Assembly: GCF_002906165.1 (NCBI RefSeq)
Contig: NZ_PPCN01000011.1
Coordinates: 124,001 to 188,000 of the forward strand
Reading direction: 5' to 3'
From: Roseibium marinum
GTDB taxonomy: Bacteria; Pseudomonadota; Alphaproteobacteria; Rhizobiales; Stappiaceae
DNA: 64,000 nucleotides
A program made the translations under genes and the position numbers. Below the pieces are notes generated by a model. That model was not told where the DNA came from. It saw only the letters and a program-made list of their open reading frames with translations, and made no database searches. Below, piece after piece: positions 42,499 through 49,672 of this stretch (positions are counted from its first letter, which is position 1; every line of letters starts with the position of its first letter).

Positions 42499-43029
42499 AT
42501 GAATCACGACAGCTATTCCAACACCTACATCAAGAGCATTCTGGACGAGGTGAAAACCGTCGCGATGGTGGGCGCCAGCGCCAACAACGTCCGCCCGTCG
42601 TATTTTGTGCTGAAATATCTTCTGTCCAAGGGCTATGAGGTCTGGCCGGTCAATCCCGGCCAGGCAGGCAAGGAGATCCTGGGACAGACTGTCTACGCCT
42701 CCCTCGACGACCTGCCGGGTGTACCGGACATGATCGACATCTTCCGAAATTCCGCGGCCGCCGGACAGATCGTCGATGAGGTTCTTGCCGGAGGCAAGCT
42801 GCCGAAGGTGATCTGGATGCAGCTTACCGTGCGCCACGATGAAGCCGCCGAACGGGCGGAAGCCGCTGGCATCAAGGTCGTCATGGACCGCTGCCCGAAG
42901 ATAGAATATGGCCGTTTGTCCGGTGAGATCGGCTGGGCAGGCGTCAATTCCAGAACACTGTCTTCCAAACGGCCTTCCCTCAAGTCCGGCTTCCAGCACC
43001 GCGGCCTTTCCGGGAAAAAGCCCGGTTAG
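42499..43029 (+). CDS. CoA-binding Rossmann-fold protein
   Basis: 176 residues. The core is a CoA_binding domain: VAMVGASANNVRPSYFVLKY near residues 20-40, VWPVNPGQAG, IDIFRNSAAA and VVMDRCPKIEYGRL. It resembles the N-terminal domain of succinyl-CoA synthetase alpha subunits and YccU-like proteins, which bind CoA without a demonstrated reaction. The C-terminal 35 residues are Ser/Lys/Arg-rich and probably disordered. AAGGA lies about 10 bases before the ATG. It sits between the DUF3052 gene and a run of tiny membrane proteins. Confidence 0.9.
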   Translation: MNHDSYSNTYIKSILDEVKTVAMVGASANNVRPSYFVLKYLLSKGYEVWPVNPGQAGKEILGQTVYASLDDLPGVPDMIDIFRNSAAAGQIVDEVLAGGKLPKVIWMQLTVRHDEAAERAEAAGIKVVMDRCPKIEYGRLSGEIGWAGVNSRTLSSKRPSLKSGFQHRGLSGKKPG

Positions 43030-43209
43030 AGCGTAAAGCGTCGATTTGGAAGCATTTGATGGCGGAAGGCAGCCTATCGGCAGCGTTGCGCCGCTTGCCC
43101 GAGGCACCTTCCCTTTACACCAGCTTCGCACAATACGCGCCTGATAGCCCTTTGTCCGGGTTCGCGCCTGTCGGACCCGCGATCGGATTTGTCTGCTGGA
43201 GAGCGTGAA

Positions 43210-43416
43210 ATGACACAGGACCCGACCCTGTTTACCGCGATAGAATGGGTGTTGATGGCAATGGCCGGCCTGATTGCCCTCGTCCTGTTCGCGGTCGTCC
43301 ACCGCGCCGAGCCAGGGTCGCCCTTCGCCGAGCGGGAGGAGCACTGGTTGCCGGACGATTCCGCATCGCAGGATAGTTCCGAAGATCGAAATCGCCACGG
43401 TCGCATACTGCGATGA
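43210..43416 (+). CDS. Small single-pass membrane protein 1 (hypothetical)
   Basis: 68 residues: a short N terminus, one membrane helix (about 11-33, WVLMAMAGLIALVLFAVV) and an acidic, Ser-rich cytosolic or periplasmic tail. The ATG is preceded by GGAG at suitable distance. No family recognised. It is the first of three consecutive small membrane-protein genes on this strand. Confidence 0.55.
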   Translation: MTQDPTLFTAIEWVLMAMAGLIALVLFAVVHRAEPGSPFAEREEHWLPDDSASQDSSEDRNRHGRILR

Positions 43417-43585
43417 AATCGAAACCCGCCTTCGAATCAGGATGTTGATCGAAAATCCACAGGAATGAAGTTCCCTCGGCTTCTCAACCTATGCGTGTTT
43501 TTGCTAAGGTCACTGCGGAAATACGCAATACTTGGGCGGAACTCAGCTCAAGTGATATCGGAAGATTTGCCGGGGACTTCAGCAA

Positions 43586-43759
43586 ATGTTCAACATCTAC
43601 TCCGGCCTTGCCTTCCTGGCCCTGATCACATGCCTCATTCTGCTGATCCGCCTGGACCGGAAGAGTGGCAGGAAAAGCCGCCCGATGCGGTTGCTGAATG
43701 CCGGCCCCGTTTCATCGGAGGACCAAACCGCTTGCACCGACGCGGACCGGCCAGACTGA
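43586..43759 (+). CDS. Small single-pass membrane protein 2 (hypothetical)
   Basis: 57 residues from ATG 43586 to TGA 43757-43759. It starts MFNIYSGLAFLALITCLILL, forming one membrane helix at about 4-22, then a basic stretch (RLDRKSGRKSRPMR) and an acidic end. GGGGA lies about 9 bases upstream. The positive-inside rule suggests the tail is cytosolic. No family recognised. Confidence 0.5.
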   Translation: MFNIYSGLAFLALITCLILLIRLDRKSGRKSRPMRLLNAGPVSSEDQTACTDADRPD

Positions 43760-43894
43760 ATCAGGGCGAACCATCCGGCTTCATTCAAATTTTAAATTAA
43801 TTAGCTGAAAACTCTCATCGATTTCTTCTCACTTCTTACATCTCCAGCCGTTTAATACTGATGCAAGCGAAAAAGAACGTCCCTGGAGACTGTC

Positions 43895-44026
43895 ATGCTC
43901 ACTGTGCTCGGTAACACCGCCACTCTGGCCTGGTGCTTGCCCTTATTGGCCGCCTTTTTGCTTTTTGCCGTCTATTTTCTGGCAAAGGTCGACGTCCGGA
44001 AACCACAGTCCGGCCGCCGGGGTTGA
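43895..44026 (+). CDS. Small single-pass membrane protein 3 (hypothetical)
   Basis: 43 residues from ATG 43895 to TGA 44024-44026. A membrane helix at about 10-30 (LAWCLPLLAAFLLFAVYFLA) is followed by a basic tail ending GRRG. CTGGAGA sits about 7 bases before the ATG, a good ribosome site for so short a frame. No family recognised. It resembles its two upstream neighbours in layout, though not in sequence. Confidence 0.5.
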   Translation: MLTVLGNTATLAWCLPLLAAFLLFAVYFLAKVDVRKPQSGRRG

Positions 44027-44198
44027 TTGGCGATAGCTGTAAATTCGCTGAAACCGCGTGTGCCACGGCCGTGTAGATCCGCCCTAACCTATTGACGCCA
44101 AAATTTTTTCCACTGATCGCCAAAACCGCAATTTCCTGCTTTGACCTCCCCTTCCGCTTCCGCCAAACTGGCCGAAATTCAAACAGGGAGGTTTTTTG

Positions 44199-45479
44199 AT
44201 GAGCGATAAAATTCCGGGTTTTTCAACTCTGGCCATTCACGCCGGAGCGGCACCCGATCCGGCAACGGGAGCCCGGGCAACACCCATCTACCAGACGACG
44301 TCATTTGTGTTCGACGACGTCGACCACGCGGCCTCCCTGTTCGGCCTGCAGGCTTTCGGCAATATCTATACAAGGATCACCAACCCCACGACCGCCGTTC
44401 TGGAAGAGCGGGTTGCAGCGCTCGAAGGCGGAACCGCGGCACTCGCCACGGCCTCGGGCCATTCCGCCCAGCTTCTGTGCTTCCACACAATGATGCAGCC
44501 GGGCGACAATATCGTCGCGGCGAACAAGCTTTACGGCGGCTCGATCAATCAGCTCAACCACTCGTTCAAAAGTTTCGGCTGGAACGTGAAATGGGCCGAT
44601 CCGGCAGACATCGCCACCTTCGAAGCCGCAATCGACGACCGGACCCGGGCGATCTTCATCGAAAGCCTCGCCAATCCGGGCGGTATCGTCGTCGATATAG
44701 AAGCGATTGCGGCGCTCGCCAAAGCCAAGGGTGTTCCGCTGGTTGTCGACAATACGATGGCGACCCCCTATCTGTGCCGTCCGATCGAGCATGGCGCGGA
44801 CATCGTCCTGCACTCGCTGACCAAGTTCATGGGTGGCCATGGCAATTCAATGGGCGGTATCATCGTCGACGGCGGCAGTTTCGACTGGTCGGCAAGCGGC
44901 AATTACCCCCTGCTGTCCCAGCCGCGCCCCGAATATCAGGGCATCGTTCTTCATGAGACTTTCGGCAATTTCGCCTTCGCGATCGCGTGCAGGGTTCTCG
45001 GTCTGCGCGACCTGGGACCCGCGATTTCGCCGTTCAATTCCTTCCTGATCCTGACAGGCATTGAAACGCTGCCGCTGCGCATGCAGCGCCATTCGGACAA
45101 TGCCAAGAAGGTGGCGCTGCACCTGTCGGGCCATGACAAGGTCAACTGGGTCTCCTACGCCGCCCTGCCTGAAGACAAGCATCATGCCCTGCAGCAGAAA
45201 TACATGCCCAAGGGCGCCGGCGCGGTCTTCACCTTCGGTGTCGAGGGCGGCTACGAAGCCGGGGTAAATCTGGTGTCAAAGGTCGAGCTGTTCTCGCATC
45301 TGGCCAATATCGGCGATACCCGCAGCCTGATCATCCACCCGGCCTCCACCACCCACCGCCAGCTCACGGACGAGCAGAAAACGGTAGCGGGTGCCGGACC
45401 GGACGTTGTGCGGCTTTCCGTCGGTCTGGAGGACGTCGACGACATCATCGCCGATCTGGACCAGGCGCTGTCGGGTTGA
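44199..45479 (+). CDS. metY: O-acetylhomoserine sulfhydrylase/aminocarboxypropyltransferase
   Basis: Makes homocysteine from O-acetylhomoserine and sulfide (direct sulfhydrylation route to methionine). 426 residues, Cys/Met metabolism PLP fold. Markers are [51 protein letters not shown] and [16 protein letters not shown] with the PLP lysine; the long central insert ([13 protein letters not shown]) is the MetY mark. GGAGG lies 8 bases before ATG 44199. A strong terminator follows. I looked for a SAM-II type leader upstream and did not find one. Cystathionine gamma-synthase is less likely given the length and insert. Confidence 0.93.
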   Translation: MSDKIPGFSTLAIHAGAAPDPATGARATPIYQTTSFVFDDVDHAASLFGLQAFGNIYTRITNPTTAVLEERVAALEGGTAALATASGHSAQLLCFHTMMQPGDNIVAANKLYGGSINQLNHSFKSFGWNVKWADPADIATFEAAIDDRTRAIFIESLANPGGIVVDIEAIAALAKAKGVPLVVDNTMATPYLCRPIEHGADIVLHSLTKFMGGHGNSMGGIIVDGGSFDWSASGNYPLLSQPRPEYQGIVLHETFGNFAFAIACRVLGLRDLGPAISPFNSFLILTGIETLPLRMQRHSDNAKKVALHLSGHDKVNWVSYAALPEDKHHALQQKYMPKGAGAVFTFGVEGGYEAGVNLVSKVELFSHLANIGDTRSLIIHPASTTHRQLTDEQKTVAGAGPDVVRLSVGLEDVDDIIADLDQALSG

Positions 45480-45504
45480 TCCCGCGACGTATCGCGCAAA
45501 AGGC

Positions 45505-45534
45505 AAAGCCCGCCGGTTGGCGGGCTTTGTTATT
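45505..45534 (+). terminator. Rho-independent terminator between metY and ctaA
   Basis: Perfect 10-bp stem AAAGCCCGCC / GGCGGGCTTT with a GGTT loop, followed by GTTATTTT. The A tract before the stem lets it act for the converging ctaA transcript as well. Confidence 0.9.
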
Positions 45535-45549
45535 TTACAGCCTCGCCGC

Positions 45550-46647
45550 CTATCCCCGGATCGGGAATGCGCCTTTCAGGATGGCCAGATAATCTATCGA
45601 CGCGGCAAGAACCACCACCGCGAAACCCTGGTGGAGCAGAGCGACCGGCAAAGGCACCATCCAGACAAGGGTCAGGATACCGAAGACCGCCTGCAGCAGG
45701 ACGAAGCCGCCGAGATGAGCGCCTGCCCGCCGCAACTCCGCGCGGCGGCTGACCCTGAATGTGCTGTAAGCCAGCGCCAGACCGATAACGACCAGAAGGT
45801 AGGCCGTCATCCGGTGCTGGAACTGAACGGTCATCACGTTTTCAAAGAAGTTCAGCCAGACCGGCTGCATGACGAGGAGTCCGTCCGGAACGATGCGCCC
45901 ATCCATCAATGGCCAGGTATTGAACGTGAGCCCGGCATTGAGGCCGGCGACGAGACCGCCCAGAAACATCTGCAGGAAAACCAGCCCGAGAAACAGCCGG
46001 CTGAGGCCCGCAAGGCGCGCCAACTCTTCCGGCTCCGGTTCAGCCAGTGGCACCAGGCGGCGGGCAATCCAGAACAGATAGGCGAATATGATCAGGGCCA
46101 GCGTCAGGTGGACGGCAAGGCGGTACTGGCTGACGTCCACCCGTTCGACGAGACCGGACGCCACCATCCACCAGCCGACAAATCCCTGCAGACCGCCAAG
46201 CGCAAGCCCGATCAGCAGCCTGGGTTTCAGCCAGGGTTCGATCCGCCCGGCGGCCCAGAAGCCAAGCATCGGAACGAAAAACGCTATTCCGATGAAGCGG
46301 CCCAGCAGACGATGCGCCCATTCCCACCAGAAAATGAATTTGAACTCTTCAAGGCTCATGCCCTTGTTGATGAGCTGGTACTCCGGGATCTGCCGGTATT
46401 TCTCAAGCTCATCTTCCCACTCGGCTTCGCTGAGCGGCGGGATGACACCGTGGATCGGCTTCCACTCGGTGATGGACAGGCCGGATTCGGTCAGACGGGT
46501 GGCACCGCCCACGACGACCATGGCCAGGATCAATGCACACACACCATAAAGCCACCAGCGGATCAGCTTCCGGTTCTGCCTTATGCGCGCCAGCCTGACC
46601 GGAGACACGGATGCCGCCACGCCGTTTGTGCTTGCCGCTACCGTCAT
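45550..46647 (-). CDS. ctaA: Heme A synthase
   Basis: COX15/CtaA inner-membrane monooxygenase that converts heme O to heme A for cytochrome aa3 oxidase. 365 residues, about eight helices. Conserved blocks are GGATRLTESGLSITEWKPIHGVIPPL (start of the first periplasmic region), FIFWWEWAHRLLGR with a heme-ligand His, LAVHLTLALI and QFQHRMTAYLL with further His ligands. The start at 46647 has GGAGAAG immediately upstream; an earlier in-frame start adds only six residues. It is transcribed towards metY and shares the terminator. No oxidase subunits are in the window. Confidence 0.95.
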   Translation of the reverse strand: MTVAASTNGVAASVSPVRLARIRQNRKLIRWWLYGVCALILAMVVVGGATRLTESGLSITEWKPIHGVIPPLSEAEWEDELEKYRQIPEYQLINKGMSLEEFKFIFWWEWAHRLLGRFIGIAFFVPMLGFWAAGRIEPWLKPRLLIGLALGGLQGFVGWWMVASGLVERVDVSQYRLAVHLTLALIIFAYLFWIARRLVPLAEPEPEELARLAGLSRLFLGLVFLQMFLGGLVAGLNAGLTFNTWPLMDGRIVPDGLLVMQPVWLNFFENVMTVQFQHRMTAYLLVVIGLALAYSTFRVSRRAELRRAGAHLGGFVLLQAVFGILTLVWMVPLPVALLHQGFAVVVLAASIDYLAILKGAFPIRG

Positions 46648-47043
46648 GTTTCTTCTCCGGCCCAATTGCCTTCAGTTTAGTCAGGGCTATCAAGGTGCGG
46701 AAATATAGAGACTATTGCAAAACAGCAAGTGCGTGAGCGCGTTTTGCGGCAATCTGCCCCTCGTGAGTGGATGAATTTTCTTCCGAATTAAAAGCTGTAC
46801 CGCATCCTATCCGGACGTTGCGACCTGGCAGGCAAGCAGGCTATAAGCGCCGCCAGATCCTTCCGCTTGGATGTGGAAGCATACACAAGCGCTCAAATTC
46901 GTTTAGAGCGTGTCGCGTTTGAGCGGATTCATGGATCTAGGAGGACGCCCGAGACAGCGTTTGCGTTGCAAATGCGTTCGGGCGATTTCCTGAATTCGAT
47001 TTAACGCGACACGCTTCAGCCAGGTCACGGACACGCTTCCAAT
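46648..47043. other. Divergent intergenic region with a TIR element
   Basis: 396 bases between ctaA (leftward) and the DUF2842 gene (rightward). The proximal part is AT-richer and likely holds the ctaA promoter; the distal third is occupied by the 109-bp repeat element. No gene is supported. Confidence 0.5.
46907..47015. repeat. 109-bp terminal-inverted-repeat element, copy 3 (inverted)
   Basis: Reverse-complement copy of the element at 7896-8004, same length. It has near-perfect terminal inverted repeats (AGCGTGTCGCGTT / TTAACGCGACACGCT). It ends 28 bases before the DUF2842 start, so it could influence that gene's leader. Confidence 0.85.
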
Positions 47044-47259
47044 ATGGTTCCTTCGTTCAGAAAATTCGTCGGCATGGTGCTTCTGGTGGTTTTTGTCGTG
47101 GTCTATGCCCTCATCGCCATGGTGATCGGCGACATGACCCTGCAGAACGCATCGACGCTCGTGCGCTTCATCTATTTCGCGATTGCCGGATTGATCTGGG
47201 TGATCCCGGCCGGCGCCATTATCTGGTGGATGGAAAAAGGCGGGAAAAACCCGACCTGA
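47044..47259 (+). CDS. DUF2842 small membrane protein
   Basis: 71 residues with two membrane helices (about 7-28 and 43-64) joined by a short polar loop. The pattern RKFVGMVLLVVF...YFAIAGLIWVIPAGAII matches DUF2842, an alphaproteobacterial inner-membrane family without known function. The last 41 bases overlap the converging polysaccharide deacetylase gene. The ribosome site is poor. Confidence 0.88.
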   Translation: MVPSFRKFVGMVLLVVFVVVYALIAMVIGDMTLQNASTLVRFIYFAIAGLIWVIPAGAIIWWMEKGGKNPT

Positions 47260-48340
47260 GGCCGAAACCAGAGGCCGCCCAGCGGGCCGCGCGGTAAAGC
47301 GCGAAGGGTGCGCCGGTCAGATACTGGTCAACCACCGCCGGGTCCTGAAAATGTCCGTTCAGAGAGACCCGCGGCAGCATCATCAGTTCCCGCGCATTCA
47401 CTGACTGAAGCACACCGGGAGCCGTCGTCACCGACGACGCGAAACCGACTTCGCGCAAAATGTTCGCATCGCGCGGACTGACCGCATGCGAATAGCCGTA
47501 CGGATAGGCAAAATGCTTCGGTCGCATGCCGATTTCCTGTTCCAGACGCGCCACGCCCTTGAGAACGTCCGCGCGCGCCGCGCCAGCGTCCAGACGCGCC
47601 ATGGCGAAATGATCGTGCGTATGAGCCCCGATGGTCACCAGAGGGTCGGAAGCCAGTTGCCGGACTTCGTCCCAATTCATCACCAGTTCATCGGCCAGGG
47701 CTTCCAGATCGACATCGTAGTATTCACACAGCGCGCGGATGATCTTCCTCTGGTCCGGTTCACTGACCTCGAGCGTCAGATAGTTGACCAGCCGCTTGAA
47801 ACAGGCCTCTTTTTCCGCGGTGGTCCGGCACGGAACGCCACCCGTTTCGCCGCTCCCCGAAAAGACGACCTCGTCGTTTTGGGCGATGATACGCTCAAGC
47901 GCGACCCACCAGAGTTCCGTCGTCCGGTCGACCAGACCGCTCGCGACGAACACCGTGAACGGCGCCTGAAGGTCCTTCAGAACGGGATAGGCGACTTCCA
48001 GATTGTCCCGGTAGCCGTCATCGAAGGTCAGGACCGCGTAACGCTGATCCCCGTAACCGGTTTTCAGAAGATCGATGGCCTCATCCAGTGCGATGATCTC
48101 GTAGCCGTTCGCCCGCGTCCGCTCAACGGCAAGACGCAGGAATTCCGGCGTGATCTCCAGGTGGCGGTTGGGTTGAAAAGCATCCGGCCGCGCGGCCCGG
48201 ACATGGTGCATCATGAAAACCGCGCCGCAGCCCCGGGTGAACGGAGCCAGCAACCGGCTGAGCCCTGTTTTTTCCAGAACACCGAAAGCGTGCGATACCG
48301 CGTTTTGACGTTTGCCCATGCGTTCGAGACACCCAAACAT
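47219..48340 (-). CDS. Polysaccharide deacetylase family protein
   Basis: 373 residues with a NodB homology domain: VLTFDDGYRDN (about 106-116, catalytic and metal Asp) and GAHTHDHF (the His pair). The C-terminal HFAYPYGYSHAV and MMLPRVSL are also typical. It removes acetyl groups from N-acetylated glycans; here probably an exopolysaccharide step, as it sits at the edge of the EPS locus. No clear signal peptide, which suggests a cytosolic or peripheral location. Start at 48340 (alternative ATG at 48319); neither has a strong ribosome site. The 3' end overlaps DUF2842 by 41 bases. Confidence 0.9.
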   Translation of the reverse strand: MFGCLERMGKRQNAVSHAFGVLEKTGLSRLLAPFTRGCGAVFMMHHVRAARPDAFQPNRHLEITPEFLRLAVERTRANGYEIIALDEAIDLLKTGYGDQRYAVLTFDDGYRDNLEVAYPVLKDLQAPFTVFVASGLVDRTTELWWVALERIIAQNDEVVFSGSGETGGVPCRTTAEKEACFKRLVNYLTLEVSEPDQRKIIRALCEYYDVDLEALADELVMNWDEVRQLASDPLVTIGAHTHDHFAMARLDAGAARADVLKGVARLEQEIGMRPKHFAYPYGYSHAVSPRDANILREVGFASSVTTAPGVLQSVNARELMMLPRVSLNGHFQDPAVVDQYLTGAPFALYRAARWAASGFGLRSGFSRLFPSTR

Positions 48341-48511
48341 GAAACGGATACCAGATAGGCACGGTTTCTTTAATATTTATTGCTAAATCTATCGAGACTT
48401 CGCCCGATCCGCCAGCAACACTCCCAGTGTGTTCCGATGCTCGTTCAAAACCGTTTATCTCACGTTGACGCCTTCCCGCCTCCTTCCTCCACCAGGACGG
48501 ATGGACAGGAT

Positions 48512-49657
48512 ATGAGCGGGAAGGATGCCGCGCTGAAAGTCTCCGTCTTCACGCGGCTTTCCGACGCCAGAACCGACTGGCAGCATCTCAAGGACGCGGG
48601 ATACGTCAACCCGTATCAATCCTATGAATGGGTCTCGGCATGGTATGAAACCCTTGGCAGGGAACACGGAATAGACCCAGTGATCGCCGTCGTCCATCGG
48701 AGAGATAAAGCGGTTCTTCTCCTGCCGATGGGCGTTGAATGCTCCGCCGGGATCAGGACGCTCAGCTTCCTTGGACATCAGAACGGCAATCAGAACACCG
48801 GTTGTTGGGACGCGGATTTTTATGCGCAGGCCGGACGGGAAGAGATAGAGGAAATTCTGGTCAGCCTTTGCAGGCAGGCAGGCACGGACCTTCTGGCGCT
48901 TCACAACGTTCCGGAAAACTGGCACGGCCGCTCGCATCCGTTCGTGCTTCACCGGGCCGCACCAAGCCCCAGTCCGGTTTTCATGCGTTCCCTGCCCTCG
49001 GATTTCCAGGTTCTGTTCACCGAAACCCACAGCAAGTCCGCGCGCAAGAAACTGCTGCGCAAGGAAAGGCTGTTGCGTGCCGCCGGACAATACAGGGTGG
49101 TCAAGGCAATTACGCCGGAAGAAATCCGCCAGGGTCTCGACGCCTTTGTGGACCAGCGCGCGAAACGGGCAGCGAAGGCAGGCATACCCAATGCCTTTTC
49201 CACGGCCGTTTCAGTCGATTTTCTGTCGCGTCTGCTCAATACGGAAACGAAGGTCCGGCCGCTCGATGTCTGGTTCCTGGAAACCGGTGGCACGATCCGC
49301 GCCACCTATCTGTGCATTGAGCACGCCGGTACGATCTACTCCTACAGCAACAGTATTTCCCACGACGACATGGAGGCTTACAGCCCCGGAAATATCCTGT
49401 TCCTGGAAATTCTCCGCAGCGCCTGCGCGGCCGAAGGCGTGAACATGCTGGATTTCGGTCTCGGCGCAGAGCCCTACAAGAGAGCCTGGGCAGATCCTGT
49501 TGCTCTGAAGGACAGCTTCCTTGCGGTTACCTGGAAGGGCGCCCTGAAAAAAGGCCTCGACCGGACGCGCACCCATGCGAAGTCCGCAATCCGCAATTCC
49601 GATTTCCTGTGGCCACTCGTTCGCCAGCTACGGAAGTGGAAAGCCGGCCTGAGCTGA
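48512..49657 (+). CDS. GNAT/FemAB-like acyltransferase of the EPS locus
   Basis: 381 residues with the CelD/BcsL-type acetyltransferase_6 pattern: a variable N terminus with SYEWVSAWYETLG and a C-terminal GNAT core (YSNSISHDDMEAYSPGNILFLE; MLDFGLGAEPYKRAWAD). Such proteins probably acylate sugars or lipid carriers in polysaccharide synthesis. Start ATG 48512 chosen over more upstream frames because the family begins here; its AGGA site is close-spaced. It diverges from the deacetylase and converges on the Wzz gene. Acyl donor and acceptor unknown. Confidence 0.85.
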   Translation: MSGKDAALKVSVFTRLSDARTDWQHLKDAGYVNPYQSYEWVSAWYETLGREHGIDPVIAVVHRRDKAVLLLPMGVECSAGIRTLSFLGHQNGNQNTGCWDADFYAQAGREEIEEILVSLCRQAGTDLLALHNVPENWHGRSHPFVLHRAAPSPSPVFMRSLPSDFQVLFTETHSKSARKKLLRKERLLRAAGQYRVVKAITPEEIRQGLDAFVDQRAKRAAKAGIPNAFSTAVSVDFLSRLLNTETKVRPLDVWFLETGGTIRATYLCIEHAGTIYSYSNSISHDDMEAYSPGNILFLEILRSACAAEGVNMLDFGLGAEPYKRAWADPVALKDSFLAVTWKGALKKGLDRTRTHAKSAIRNSDFLWPLVRQLRKWKAGLS

Positions 49658-49672
49658 ATTAGAGCAGCTACC

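Noticed and set aside
44027-44198. SAM-II type riboswitch ahead of metY
   Set aside because: The conserved pseudoknot sequences could not be found in the 172-base leader.
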